Source: AP-15 sp963781215
GTDB taxonomy: Bacteria; Pseudomonadota; Alphaproteobacteria; ATCC43930; CGMCC-115725
NCBI GenBank assembly: GCA_963781215.1
Contig: CAWAFE010000026.1
Span: forward strand, 53,815-117,814
DNA: 64,000 bases
Direction of reading: 5' to 3'
Each line of letters begins with the position of its first letter. The stretch's first letter is position 1. The notes under the pieces are model-generated. The model was not told the DNA's origin and made no database searches. It saw only the letters and a program-made list of their open reading frames with translations. Positions 1 through 8,990 of this stretch are shown one piece after another. The position numbers and the translations under genes were made by a program.

Positions 1-25
1 CCGGCGTTCCGCCGACCCGGCTGGC

Positions 26-811
26 TCAGGTCAGGACGAGCTCGGCCGCACCCAGCCCCGACACCTCGACCAACACCCGGTCGCCGCCGGCCGGGTATTG
101 GATCGGCACCATGCTGCCGGTCATCACGATCATCCCGCGCCGCAGCGGCGTCCCCTCGGCAGCGAGCTTGTCCGCGAGCCAGGCGAGCGCGTTCAACGGG
201 TTGCCCATCACGTCGCCGCCGCTTCCGGTACCGATCTCGCGACCATTGATCGAGAGCCGTGCGCTCGCCTGCGCGAGGTCCACCGCCCGCCAATCGGCGA
301 CCGGTGCTCCGAGCACGACCCCTTCGTTCCACACATTGCCCGCGACGATCGCCGCGGCATCGAGCCGTTGGTAATCATAGCGCAAATCGTCGAGCAGCTC
401 GATCGCCGCCATCGCGCTCTCGACCGTTGCGGCCAGCCGTTCCCGGTTGCCGCCTTGCGGCAGGTCTTCGCCCAGGCGCAGCGCGATTTCGGTCTCGACC
501 CCGATCCGACAATATCGGGCGGCGGCAAGCTCGGCCCGGCCGTGGTGGACCTCGCTCTCGAAGATCGCGCCATAGCACGGCTCGTCGATGCCGCAGAGCT
601 TCTGCATGACCGGCGTCGTCAGCCCGATCTTGTAGCCGGCGACGGCACCCCGGCCCCGCTCCTCCTCGGTTTCCTGAAACGCCCGGCGGATCGCATAGGC
701 CTCCTCCAGGCTCGCCGGATAGACCTCCGCCGGCAATATTTCGGTCGGTCGGCGGCTGCGGAACAATGCCGCGATGCGCTCGGCCTTTTGCCGCGGATCG
801 AGTGCCGGCAT
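26..811 (-). CDS. 2-keto-4-pentenoate hydratase family protein
   Basis: This 261-residue protein belongs to the fumarylacetoacetate hydrolase-like hydratases (MhpD/HpcG group), which add water to 2-hydroxy-alkadienoates at the end of aromatic meta-cleavage pathways. The sequence shows the family lysine in GYKIG (K61), the paired acidic metal ligands in VETEIALRLGEDL (E106 and E108) and a C-terminal MTGS block. Length matches the family. It is transcribed away from the DedA gene and lies at the window edge, so any operon partners are out of view. The exact substrate (pentenoate or hepta-dioate) cannot be told. Confidence 0.85.
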   Translation of the reverse strand: MPALDPRQKAERIAALFRSRRPTEILPAEVYPASLEEAYAIRRAFQETEEERGRGAVAGYKIGLTTPVMQKLCGIDEPCYGAIFESEVHHGRAELAAARYCRIGVETEIALRLGEDLPQGGNRERLAATVESAMAAIELLDDLRYDYQRLDAAAIVAGNVWNEGVVLGAPVADWRAVDLAQASARLSINGREIGTGSGGDVMGNPLNALAWLADKLAAEGTPLRRGMIVMTGSMVPIQYPAGGDRVLVEVSGLGAAELVLT

Positions 812-933
812 GCCGTTCCTCCCTTTCTCGCCGCTCTACCATCTGCGAACCTACGCCTTCCACGTCCTCCCGTCACTGCCGAGCCGGGCGATTGCTTGAC
901 GAACCGCCGCCGCGGCGAAATATAGAGGGCCGT

Positions 934-1554
934 ATGGAGCACCTGGTTCAGCCGACGCTCGCCTTTATTGCCGCGCATTCCGGCTGGGCGGGGGCGGTCA
1001 TGTTCGTCACCGCGTTCGGCGAGTCGTTCGCCTTCCTCAGCCTCTTGTTTCCCGGCACCTCGCTGTTGATCGCGGCGGGGACGCTGATGGCGAGCGGCAC
1101 TCTCTCCTATTGGCCGATCCTGATCGGCGCCATCCTGGGCGCGGTCCTCGGCAACTCGGTCTCGTTCTGGATCGGCCGGCGGCTCGGCGGCACGGTCGCC
1201 CGGGTCTGGCCATTTTCGCGCAACCCGGACCTCCTGCGGAACGGCATCCGGTTCTTCGAGCGGCACGGCGGCAAGAGTGTCTTCATCGGCCGCTTTTTCG
1301 GCCCGGTCCGCGCCGTGATCCCGCTTGTCGCCGGCATCATGCAGATGCCGCGGGACCGCTTCTGGCTCGCCAATGTCGGCTCGGCGCTCGTTTGGGCGCC
1401 GATGCTGCTATTTGCCGGCGACGTGATCGGCAAGGCCGGCGACCATCTGATCGGCTCGGCTAAGACCGCGGTGCTGGTCTTTGGCGGCATCACCCTGTTC
1501 GGGATTGCCGGGGCAGTCTGGGCGCTCCTAAAGACGGCGCGGTCGCGGTCGTGA
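934..1554 (+). CDS. DedA family inner-membrane protein
   Basis: The 206-residue product is a DedA/VTT-domain membrane protein, a family linked to lipid carrier recycling (undecaprenyl phosphate or phosphatidylethanolamine flipping) and envelope homeostasis. It has the early FPGTSLL re-entrant motif, the FIGRFFGPVRAVIP core with its conserved arginines, and several hydrophobic helices, the last near the C-terminus. ATG 934 is chosen because an upstream in-frame extension to 766 has no hydrophobic or family character and overlaps the divergent gene start. The stop overlaps the NAD synthase start by four bases, which suggests translational coupling. Confidence 0.85.
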   Translation: MEHLVQPTLAFIAAHSGWAGAVMFVTAFGESFAFLSLLFPGTSLLIAAGTLMASGTLSYWPILIGAILGAVLGNSVSFWIGRRLGGTVARVWPFSRNPDLLRNGIRFFERHGGKSVFIGRFFGPVRAVIPLVAGIMQMPRDRFWLANVGSALVWAPMLLFAGDVIGKAGDHLIGSAKTAVLVFGGITLFGIAGAVWALLKTARSRS

Positions 1555-3635
1555 GCCCGACCGCGGCCATGAACCCAGGGGAAATGGCCTCGTTCTTCTC
1601 CCCCTACCGTCATCAATTCATCCGCGTCGGCGCCTGCGTGCCGCCGGTCGCGGTCGCCGAGCCACGGTGCAACGTCGACCAGATGCTGGGCCTGCTGGCC
1701 GCCGTCAATAAGGCGCGGGTGGCGCTGCTGGTATTCCCGGAGCTCTGCCTGTCGGCCTATGCGATCGACGATCTGTTGTTTCAGGAGGCAGTGCTCGATG
1801 CGGTCGAGCGCGAGCTCGGCAGGTTGATGGCCGAAAGCGGCAAACTATTCCCGGTCCTTGTCGTCGGCGCGCCGCTGCGGCATCGCGGGCATCTCTACAA
1901 TTGCGGCGTCGTCATCCATCGCGGACGCCTCCTCGGCGTCGTCCCCAAAATCTATCTGCCGAACTACCGCGAGTTCTACGAGCGCCGGCATTTCACCTCG
2001 GGCGAGGGGATCTCCGGGCAGACGATCGCCGTCGCCGGCCACGAGGTGCCGTTCGGCGCCGACCTGCTGTTCGCCGCCGCGGGCCGCACGGGCTTCACGT
2101 TTCACGCCGAAATCTGCGAGGATTTGTGGGTGCCGCAGCCGCCGAGCACGCGGGCCGCACTCGCCGGCGCCGAGATCCTGCTCAACCTGTCGGCCAGCAA
2201 CATCACGATCGGCAAGGCGCAGATGCGCCGGCTCTTATGCGCATCGCAATCGGCGCGCTGCCTTGCCGCCTACGCCTATTCCGCCGCCGGTGCGGGCGAG
2301 TCGACGACCGACCTCGCGTGGGACGGCCAGGCCGGCATCTTCGAATTGGGCGAGGACCTCGGCGAGACCAAGCGGTTCTCCTCCGACCCCGAGATGGCGG
2401 TCGCCGACGTTGATCTCGGCCGCATCCGCCAGGAGCGCATGCGCACCAACACCTTCGGCGATTGCGCCCGCGCCGAAGCCGGGTCGGGCACCGCCTTCCG
2501 CACCATCAACTTCGATTTCGCCGAGCCGCGCGAGCCTCTGGCATTGCGCCGCAATATCGAGCGCTTCCCGTATGTGCCGGCCGATCCGGCGATGCTGCGC
2601 GACAATTGCTACGAGGCCTACAACATCCAGGTCCAGGGCCTGGGCCAGCGACTGAAGGCCACGGGGCTCAAAAAGCTGGTGATCGGCGTCTCCGGCGGGC
2701 TCGACTCGACCCAGGCATTGATCGTCTCGGCCCGCGCGATGGACCGGCTCGGGATGCCGCGCAGCAACATCCTCGCCTACACATTGCCGGGCTTCGCCAC
2801 CAGCGACGCGACCAAGGCCAATGCCTGGCGGCTGATGAAGGCGCTCGGCGTCAACGGCGCCGAGATCGACATCCGCCCGGCCGCTCGGCAGATGCTGACC
2901 GATATCGGCCATGCCGCGGCGTCGGGCGAGGCGCTCTACGACGTGACCTTCGAGAATGTCCAGGCCGGGCTGCGGACCGACTACCTGTTTCGCCTCGCGA
3001 ACCACAATGGCGGGCTGGTGGTCGGCACCGGCGACCTCTCCGAGCTCGGGCTCGGCTGGTGCACCTACGGGGTCGGCGACCAGATGTCGCATTACAACCC
3101 CAACGCCTCGGTGTCGAAGACCCTGATCCAGCACCTGATCCGCTTTGTCGCCGCCTCGGGCGACGTCGACGCGAAGACCGCGCGGATCCTGCACGACATT
3201 CTGGCGACCGAGATTTCGCCCGAACTGGTGCCGCCCGGCGCCGACGGCGCGATCCAGTCGACCGAGAGCATCGTCGGCCCCTACGCGCTGCAGGATTTCA
3301 ACCTCTATTACGCGACCCGCTACGGCTTCAGCCCGTCGAAGATCGCCTATCTGTCGTGGAACGCCTGGAGCGATGCGAGCCGCGGAGAATGGCCCGCCAA
3401 CACCCCGGACGCGGCGCGCCGCGCCTACGATTTACCTGAGATCAAACGCTGGCTGCGTGTCTTCCTGCTCCGCTTTTTCCAATTGAGCCAATTCAAGCGC
3501 TCGGCGCTGCCCAACGGCCCGAAGATCTCTTCGGGCGGCTCGCTATCCCCCCGGGGCGACTGGCGCGCCCCCTCCGACGCCACCGCCACGGTCTGGCTCG
3601 ACGACCTCGAGGCTTGTGTCCCCGACCAGGAATGA
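1551..3635 (+). CDS. nadE: Glutamine-dependent NAD+ synthase
   Basis: This enzyme makes NAD+ from deamido-NAD+, ATP and glutamine. The N-terminal nitrilase-type glutaminase domain (about residues 20-290) carries the Glu-Lys-Cys triad: E64 in FPELCLSAY, K133 in VPKIYLPNYREF, and C189 in HAEICEDLW. The C-terminal synthetase domain carries the ATP-binding SGGLDST loop at about residues 381-387. At 694 residues it is the usual length of the two-domain form. GTG 1551 overlaps the dedA stop; ATG 1569 or ATG 1584 are alternative starts. The gene appears intact. Confidence 0.95.
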   Translation: MSPTAAMNPGEMASFFSPYRHQFIRVGACVPPVAVAEPRCNVDQMLGLLAAVNKARVALLVFPELCLSAYAIDDLLFQEAVLDAVERELGRLMAESGKLFPVLVVGAPLRHRGHLYNCGVVIHRGRLLGVVPKIYLPNYREFYERRHFTSGEGISGQTIAVAGHEVPFGADLLFAAAGRTGFTFHAEICEDLWVPQPPSTRAALAGAEILLNLSASNITIGKAQMRRLLCASQSARCLAAYAYSAAGAGESTTDLAWDGQAGIFELGEDLGETKRFSSDPEMAVADVDLGRIRQERMRTNTFGDCARAEAGSGTAFRTINFDFAEPREPLALRRNIERFPYVPADPAMLRDNCYEAYNIQVQGLGQRLKATGLKKLVIGVSGGLDSTQALIVSARAMDRLGMPRSNILAYTLPGFATSDATKANAWRLMKALGVNGAEIDIRPAARQMLTDIGHAAASGEALYDVTFENVQAGLRTDYLFRLANHNGGLVVGTGDLSELGLGWCTYGVGDQMSHYNPNASVSKTLIQHLIRFVAASGDVDAKTARILHDILATEISPELVPPGADGAIQSTESIVGPYALQDFNLYYATRYGFSPSKIAYLSWNAWSDASRGEWPANTPDAARRAYDLPEIKRWLRVFLLRFFQLSQFKRSALPNGPKISSGGSLSPRGDWRAPSDATATVWLDDLEACVPDQE

Positions 3636-3699
3636 GCGCGCCGCTGCGGATCACATCCGATGGCTGGAGGGATGGCCTAACGGTCCGGCGCCGGCTGCT

Positions 3700-3870
3700 C
3701 GGGCCGCCCGGCTGGACTTTGCCGGTCTGCGCGATCGACCCGACGATGGTCCTGCTTCAGATCGGCCGCGAAGAGCGCCAGCGCGGAAAACGTGCCGGGC
3801 GCTGGCGGCACGACGATCTCGGGGATGTCGAGCTCGTCGAGGCCCGACGCGCGGAGCGAGGAGCGTGTCG
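3700..3870 (-). pseudogene. Remnant of a hydantoinase/oxoprolinase A (HyuA-type) gene
   Basis: In one reverse frame this gap encodes IPEIVVPPAPGTFSALALF followed by AADLKQD. That closely matches the VPPaPGxFSAlG-xxxaDlrhD block of the HyuA/acetone carboxylase beta superfamily. No start, no N-terminal nucleotide-binding motifs and no long open frame accompany it, and stops flank the block in that frame. I read it as the decayed leftover of a once longer gene. The rest of the 3636-4000 gap shows nothing recognisable. Confidence 0.45.
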
Positions 3871-4000
3871 CCGGTGCCGATCATGGCGATGCGTGGCCAG
3901 TCTCCGCCGCGCAAGATCGGCGACGAAATTCGGCGCCGCTGCCACACAAAACGATAGGCGACGCCCATCCCAGCTGGGCCACCGCGGTCGATGCCGGGGG

Positions 4001-5386
4001 CTATCTTCGCCGACGCCGCACGAGCGCCCGAGCAGCGGCCAGACGAGCCTGCCCGTGGAGCACGCGAAAGCTGGCGAGCCATAGCGCCAGCAGCGCCAGC
4101 GAACTTGGCTCCGGCACCGCCGCCGCTACCGCCCCGGCCGAAGCGGCGCCCGGCAGGTAAGAATAGGAGAGTGACACGATCGCGCCTTCCATGGCCGTGG
4201 AGAGCAGGTCGGCGCTGCCGGGCAGGTCGGCGAGCAAGGTCCCGACCGCGTCGAGCTCCAGGCTCAGGACGCCTAGGCCCGAGAACAGCGAGAGATCGGT
4301 GCCCGTGGCGGCGGAAATCGCGGCGGTGGGGCTGAGGAGCGTGTCGGAGGTTGTCGTGCCGAACGGCGCGGTGAAGTCATCGGCACCCGAGAAAGGGTCG
4401 AGCATTCCCGAACGGGTGGACTGGGCGGCGACGCTGCCCAGCGATGTGCGGTCCGGCCGCAGCAGGTCGAAGGTGACCGTCCGATCGACCTTGTAGGCGC
4501 CGCCGCCGGCGCCAGTGTTCTGGACCGAAAGCCGGGTCGTCGCATCGCCGCTCAATGCGATGTCGGCACCAATCAAGGTCCCGAGCGACGGGTTGAAGCG
4601 ATCGAAGGCAACACCGCGCGTCCAATTGCCGACCTGGTCCGACAATGTCCGGGTCTGCACCGCCGTGTGCTGCACGCCGAACGGCGGAAGGTTGACAAGC
4701 CCAAGGGTGGAGCCGAAGTCGATGCCCGCGCCGACACCAGCGATCGGCTGAGACGAGGCGGCACCGTATTGCACGGAGACGTTCGCGCCGGCCGCCGCCT
4801 GCGTCCGGGCGGCGAGGTTGAGCGGCCCTGCAAGGCTGGCGTTGGCCGACGCGGTCATCGGCAGGGCCACGGTCCCTTTGCCGATGAAGGGCGCCGTCGG
4901 GATCTGCAATCCGGGCGCGCCGACGATGTAGGTCGTCTGGGCGCTTTGCGTTGCGGAAAGGCCGGAGAAGGTGCGGCCAGAGGCGCCGCTGAAATCGGTC
5001 TTGCCGTCATAGGCGGCCAGATCAGCGCTCGCGCCGACCGCCGGTGCGACGCTCAGGATCGCAGGGCCGCCGCCGGGGCTGAAAAGGCTGATCGTCGAGG
5101 CGATGCCGGCACCTACCGTTCCGGGCATCGCATCTAGGCTCTCGACGCCGATCGTCCCCCTCAAGGTGCCGGTCAATCCGAGACCGATCGATTGCAGAGT
5201 GCCGGTCGACGGGTCGAATTGGCCGACGTCGGCCGGGATCGACCAGCTGGTCGCGGTCGCCGGAATGGTCGCCGATGGCGTTGCCGGCCCGGCCAGCGCC
5301 GAGGCCGCCCCGCTCAGCGCGCCAAGCAGCGTCGAGCCGAATAAAAAGGGCCGGCCCTTCGTCGTCTTGATGCAAGTCATCGGCAC
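4001..5386 (-). CDS. PEP-CTERM surface protein with tandem choice-of-anchor E-like repeats
   Basis: The 461-residue product has an N-terminal signal peptide ending near residue 33 and a C-terminal VPEPSSLALLALWLASF segment followed by an arginine cluster. This is the tripartite PEP-CTERM signal processed by exosortase. Two similar blocks, FDPSTGTLQSIGLGLTGTL near residue 58 and FNPSLGTLIGADIALSGD in the second half, resemble repeated choice-of-anchor E domains. It is therefore probably an exported exopolysaccharide- or surface-associated protein. A strong ribosome binding site (GGAGGGAGG) precedes ATG 5386, and a CRP-type promoter lies just upstream. No exosortase gene is in the window. Confidence 0.85.
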   Translation of the reverse strand: MPMTCIKTTKGRPFLFGSTLLGALSGAASALAGPATPSATIPATATSWSIPADVGQFDPSTGTLQSIGLGLTGTLRGTIGVESLDAMPGTVGAGIASTISLFSPGGGPAILSVAPAVGASADLAAYDGKTDFSGASGRTFSGLSATQSAQTTYIVGAPGLQIPTAPFIGKGTVALPMTASANASLAGPLNLAARTQAAAGANVSVQYGAASSQPIAGVGAGIDFGSTLGLVNLPPFGVQHTAVQTRTLSDQVGNWTRGVAFDRFNPSLGTLIGADIALSGDATTRLSVQNTGAGGGAYKVDRTVTFDLLRPDRTSLGSVAAQSTRSGMLDPFSGADDFTAPFGTTTSDTLLSPTAAISAATGTDLSLFSGLGVLSLELDAVGTLLADLPGSADLLSTAMEGAIVSLSYSYLPGAASAGAVAAAVPEPSSLALLALWLASFRVLHGQARLAAARALVRRRRR

Positions 5387-5403
5387 CTCCCTCCGTTGCG
5401 CAA

Positions 5404-5446
5404 GATATAGCGGAAGCGCCGACGAGCCGATGTGAGCCAGGTCACA
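5404..5446 (-). promoter_or_regulatory. CRP-type class II promoter of the PEP-CTERM gene
   Basis: Bases 5431-5446 read TGTGAGCCAGGTCACA, a perfect TGTGA-N6-TCACA palindrome. On the reverse strand a TATATC -10 element lies at 5409-5404. A start of transcription near 5397 would place the palindrome centre at about -41.5, the class II activator position. A CRP/Crp-like factor is therefore the expected activator. The geometry is read directly; binding is inferred. Confidence 0.6.
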
Positions 5447-6427
5447 TAGCCCCGTGGATCGGATGAATTTTGGTCGCGGGCTGGCCGGGTCGGCACGAGT
5501 GCGGCATGCGAGTATTCACGCTGGTCTTTATCACGGGCAAACCAAGCGTCAGCCGGGTGGTTCGCGCGAAATGCTCAAAAGGCTGAGATCGAAACGCTCC
5601 GATTACCTGGAAAATTTTGTCATATCGGCGCTTATACAAGTCGCTTTTTCGGTGATCCCGCCCGGCGCAGACCCGATGACGACCTCGGCCTGCTCGAGTC
5701 CGAGGTGAGGTGCGGGAGCGCCGGACTCCGCTATCCGGCCTAATGCCGATAACTCCCCTTCTGTTGTGAAGGGCCGTTCCTACGTCATACCCGTGAGAGC
5801 CGGGCCTACTTCTTCTTGGCTGCCCGCCCCGCGCGCGCGGCGGCGTTGGCCGCCACCGCGGCGCATATGAGTTGCTTGAAGGCAGCTTCGTCGATTGTCT
5901 CCCCTTCGCGCAGGTCGATCGCCCGCCGCGTGTTCCCTTCCAGGCTGGACGAGTGTGAGTATGGGCATCATAAAGATCTTTACGAGATCAGGAAGGGGTG
6001 TATCGGAAATAACCTTTAAGAAATACTTTGGAGTGATCTGAAGATTCAATAAGCTTTGCCACATCTGCGGTGTTGCATACGACCCTACGAATGGCCGCCC
6101 GCAATGATTTTCGCCGCGCCGTCTTATTCCTGAACATCATCCGTCTTTCTATGTTTTGCGTGACGGGGCTTCGGGGTCGATAGCCCCAGATGACGACGGA
6201 AGAGGTGCGCCTTGATGATGGCAGACCGGCGCGTTCCAGCGGCCTGGTACAGTCAACGGGCTGATTCAACCGCCTGCTCCGAACGTCGCGTGCGATTTGC
6301 CGTTGTCGAAGACGCCCAAAGGGGCAATCCTGGCCTCAGGACCGCCGGGAATCCGGGGAATGTCGGTTAAAGCGGCTCTGGTGGGTACCTGTATCCCACT
6401 TTGACGAACCGAAAAGAGGAGCGGAGG
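5447..6427. other. Gene-poor stretch with decayed sequence
   Basis: No intact gene is seen here apart from the DUF1801 remnant at about 5806-5960. Bases roughly 5960-6130 are visibly richer in A and T than the surroundings, which suggests foreign or relaxed sequence. Short open frames on both strands have no recognisable motifs and no convincing ribosome binding sites. Confidence 0.5.
5806..5960 (-). pseudogene. C-terminal remnant of a DUF1801 protein
   Basis: Reading in reverse, one frame encodes SLEGNTRRAIDLREGETIDE, then AAFKQLI and an alanine/lysine-rich tail ending at TAG 5806. This matches the C-terminus of DUF1801-domain proteins (typically SSLEGNTRRAIDxxEGdxIDExALKaLIRaAv). Sequence upstream of the match is AT-rich and unrelated, so about two thirds of the gene is missing. 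It is a truncated fossil. Confidence 0.5.
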
Positions 6428-6955
6428 ATGCCTATACCAATTCCGGACGCTGCGGCCTTTGCGGAAAGGCTTGCTGGCCTGTCGGTGGTGAAATGCCAAA
6501 CCGGCGAGACCGTGCTGACGGCTGGTTCAACCACGGGGAGGCTGCTTGTCCTCAGGAGTGGCGTTGTGGAGGTCGTCAAGGATGGAATTCAGATCGCCAA
6601 AGTCTCGGCGCCTGGCTCGGTGTTCGGCGAACTGGCCGTTCTCCTAGATCAGCCCCATACGGCGGACGTTAGGACCCTGGAGCAATGTGAATTTCACGTC
6701 GCCGACGCGTCGGCGCTGCTTGCTGGCGATCCGACCGTCGCCCTCTATGTCGCCGCGATCCTTGCGCAACGTCTCGACGGCGCTAACCGAGCCCTTATCG
6801 AGGTTAAGCGTCAGCTCCAAGCTGGCGAGCCTCGAAGCGTGATCGGCAGGACGGTCGAGAAAGTGGAGGAGCTGTTGAACTCCAGCGGCAGCGCTAGTCT
6901 CGCCTACGCCGGTTATCCCTATGATCCATTCGGGCCCGACAAATCGATGCGCTGA
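6428..6955 (+). CDS. Cyclic nucleotide-binding domain protein without a DNA-binding domain
   Basis: The 175-residue product is a single cNMP-binding jelly roll. Visible signatures are VLTAGSTTGRLLVLRSGVVEV, the GSVFGELAVLL phosphate-binding cassette at about residues 58-68, and the following PHTADVRTLE. After the domain comes only a helical tail of about 50 residues, with no helix-turn-helix, so it is not a CRP/FNR regulator itself. ATG 6428 sits behind AGGAGCGGAGG. Such stand-alone domains may bind cAMP or act in partner complexes. Nearby genes do not reveal the partner. Confidence 0.8.
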   Translation: MPIPIPDAAAFAERLAGLSVVKCQTGETVLTAGSTTGRLLVLRSGVVEVVKDGIQIAKVSAPGSVFGELAVLLDQPHTADVRTLEQCEFHVADASALLAGDPTVALYVAAILAQRLDGANRALIEVKRQLQAGEPRSVIGRTVEKVEELLNSSGSASLAYAGYPYDPFGPDKSMR

Positions 6956-7232
6956 TTGCTCCGGTCAGCGGCGGTCCCGCTTCTCCCGCTGAAACCCCCT
7001 TCAGAGGGTCGGCGATCGTCATACGTTCTTTCCAGAGTCTGAGCCGGGTTGACAGGCGCACCGCGAGAACGGCGTGAGACCGGAGCGCAGCCCCAACGTT
7101 CGGAGCTCCCTTCCGCTGCTCGACTTAGATGCGCCGTCGACCGTCCTTGCAGGCTGACGGCGAGGCCGTAGCAATGCGCTGTCGGACATAGATGGGTCCA
7201 TCCCTGGCTCCCAACATCGAAAGGCGCAAAAC

Positions 7233-8024
7233 GTGAATGACTGGCTGCACAACCTGCCGCTACTATGGATGACGCTGGTCGTTTTCGGCGGTATTTACCT
7301 GGTCACGGCAGTGATCTATGCGGCCGTGATTGGCCTTGCGGCAGGGGAGCGGGCGCGCGCATTCAAGGCCGTCTCCCCCGGTATGCTGCCACCGTTGGGT
7401 ATCCTCTTTGCGCTGTTCATCGCCTTTACGGCTTCCCAGGTTTGGAACGATACCGATCGGGCCAACACAGCAGTCGTCCGCGAGGCTAGCGCGCTCAGGG
7501 CCGTTGTGATCCTGGCCGCCAATTTCCCGGGTGAGCCGGAAGCGCACATGCGCCGCCTGATCCAACGCCACATAGAAGAGGCCGCAACTCAGGAGTGGCC
7601 GAAGATGGCGCAACACAGGGCCAAGCTGACGATCATCCCCGGACCCCTTGCCGAGGCGGTGCAGTTGGCGCTTGCCTTGACTCCCAGCAACCGAGGCCAG
7701 GAGATAGCGCAGCGTGGAATGGCCACCGCGCTTGAAAACGCACTCGACGCGCGCCGGCAACGCATCATCGTCAGCCGGTCGCAAGTCAATCTAACCAAAT
7801 GGACGTGCCTGCTGGTGCAAGCGATCTGCATGCTGATAGCCATCGCGATGGTCCACAGCGACAACCGGGGCGCCGTTGCTATTGCAATGGGCTTGTTTGC
7901 GAGCGGGGTGGCGGTCTCTGTATTGCTCATCCTCGCCCATGACCGGCCGTTTACCGGGGCAGTCTCGGTTAGTCCCGCCCCGCTGCTGCAGGTCGTGCCG
8001 GAGAGCGTAGTCCGCCCGAACTAA
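7233..8024 (+). CDS. DUF4239 (bestrophin-like) membrane protein
   Basis: The 263-residue protein has two hydrophobic helices at the N-terminus (about residues 8-35 and 50-70), a soluble central region of about 120 residues, and two C-terminal helices near residues 185-235. This layout and the ILFALFIAFTASQVWND and ANTAVVREASALR motifs are typical of DUF4239, a family related in topology to bestrophin channels. Its function is not established. The start is GTG 7233. A gap of about 280 bases separates it from the cNMP-binding gene. Confidence 0.75.
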   Translation: MNDWLHNLPLLWMTLVVFGGIYLVTAVIYAAVIGLAAGERARAFKAVSPGMLPPLGILFALFIAFTASQVWNDTDRANTAVVREASALRAVVILAANFPGEPEAHMRRLIQRHIEEAATQEWPKMAQHRAKLTIIPGPLAEAVQLALALTPSNRGQEIAQRGMATALENALDARRQRIIVSRSQVNLTKWTCLLVQAICMLIAIAMVHSDNRGAVAIAMGLFASGVAVSVLLILAHDRPFTGAVSVSPAPLLQVVPESVVRPN

Positions 8025-8059
8025 ACCTACGAGACATAATTTCGCGATCAATTCAGGGT

Positions 8060-8356
8060 TCACCCTCCAATCTTCGGGCTCCCACTCCAAGTTGGCGCAC
8101 TCAAGGGGGCGTTTCGATATGAGGACACACGCTCCAAGACGAGTAGGCAATGCACGGGGTGGATAAAACCCATGATGACAACGCGACCGGCTTTAAACTC
8201 GGTTTCGGGACACGACACAACCTGCTCGAACAGACGAGCAAGCAAGTTCAGGTCTTCCGCGACCAGGACGGTTAGGTCTCGTTCGAGCGCGAATTTCAGC
8301 GTCAAAGCCCCTAAAGTGCGCCGCTCATATGGCAGCAGTTCGATGTGGAGATTCAT
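8060..8356 (-). CDS. Small hypothetical protein
   Basis: This is a 98-residue open frame starting MNLHIELLPYERRTLGALTL. It is a soluble protein with a mixed alpha/beta composition, no signal peptide and no motif I recognise. The frame extends further upstream to 8425, but the ATG at 8356 gives the more protein-like N-terminus. Codon use resembles real genes only moderately. It could be a real orphan or a chance frame. Confidence 0.35.
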   Translation of the reverse strand: MNLHIELLPYERRTLGALTLKFALERDLTVLVAEDLNLLARLFEQVVSCPETEFKAGRVVIMGFIHPVHCLLVLERVSSYRNAPLSAPTWSGSPKIGG

Positions 8357-8990
8357 GGCGGAGAGGTTTTCAATTCTACTCGGCCCGCCCGCTTTTCTAT
8401 AGGGCACGTTATTCGTCTTTGGCATGTAGGCGCCCGATCAAAATGTCACCGGCTGTGCCAATTGGAGATGACACTCGTCTGGGACTTTTCGGGGGCTGGC
8501 CACATTGAGATCATGTACCCAACGGCGATGCGTCTTTCCGTCTTTATCGGTATTTCCGCACGATCTCTTTCCGCATGGGTTGGACCGATCCCAATCCATT
8601 CCACCTGAGACGCGCCGTGGAAGGGTGCGCGTGGACCCATTGTGCCGTCGGTAATGTTGCCATAATGGCATGCTACCGTTCCTGTATTGGGGCCTCCGGG
8701 AAGCGGACGCGCCAGACAGATCGTGAGAAGCGGGTGCCTGTAGATTCCCAGTATTATCAGGCGGAACAGGCTTGGTTGCCGGCGGGGCGAGACACGGAGA
8801 GGCCCTGGCGCTCTCTCGAATGATCGAGGCCGCGATCCGGGCGATTGCGGGCGGCGGCGAGGGCGGAGCTCGTCCGCCGCGCGGCGCGCCCGTGGACACC
8901 CAGCCGGGTTTTCTGCCTTGGCGAGAGCGCGCCGGTGCCGAACCGGGGCTCTGGAACAGCTTTCGAAAGCGCCCGTGGATTCCGGAGATC
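8357..8990. other. Intergenic stretch with no recognisable gene
   Basis: Several short frames cross this gap in both directions, but none carries a family motif or a good start context. A GCC-ATAATGG-C palindrome-like element lies at 8659-8675; related elements occur at 10447 and 34021. Nothing else stands out. Confidence 0.4.

Noticed and set aside
6428..6955. A CRP/FNR-type transcription factor that might bind the boxes in this window
   Set aside because: The protein ends shortly after the nucleotide-binding domain and has no helix-turn-helix.
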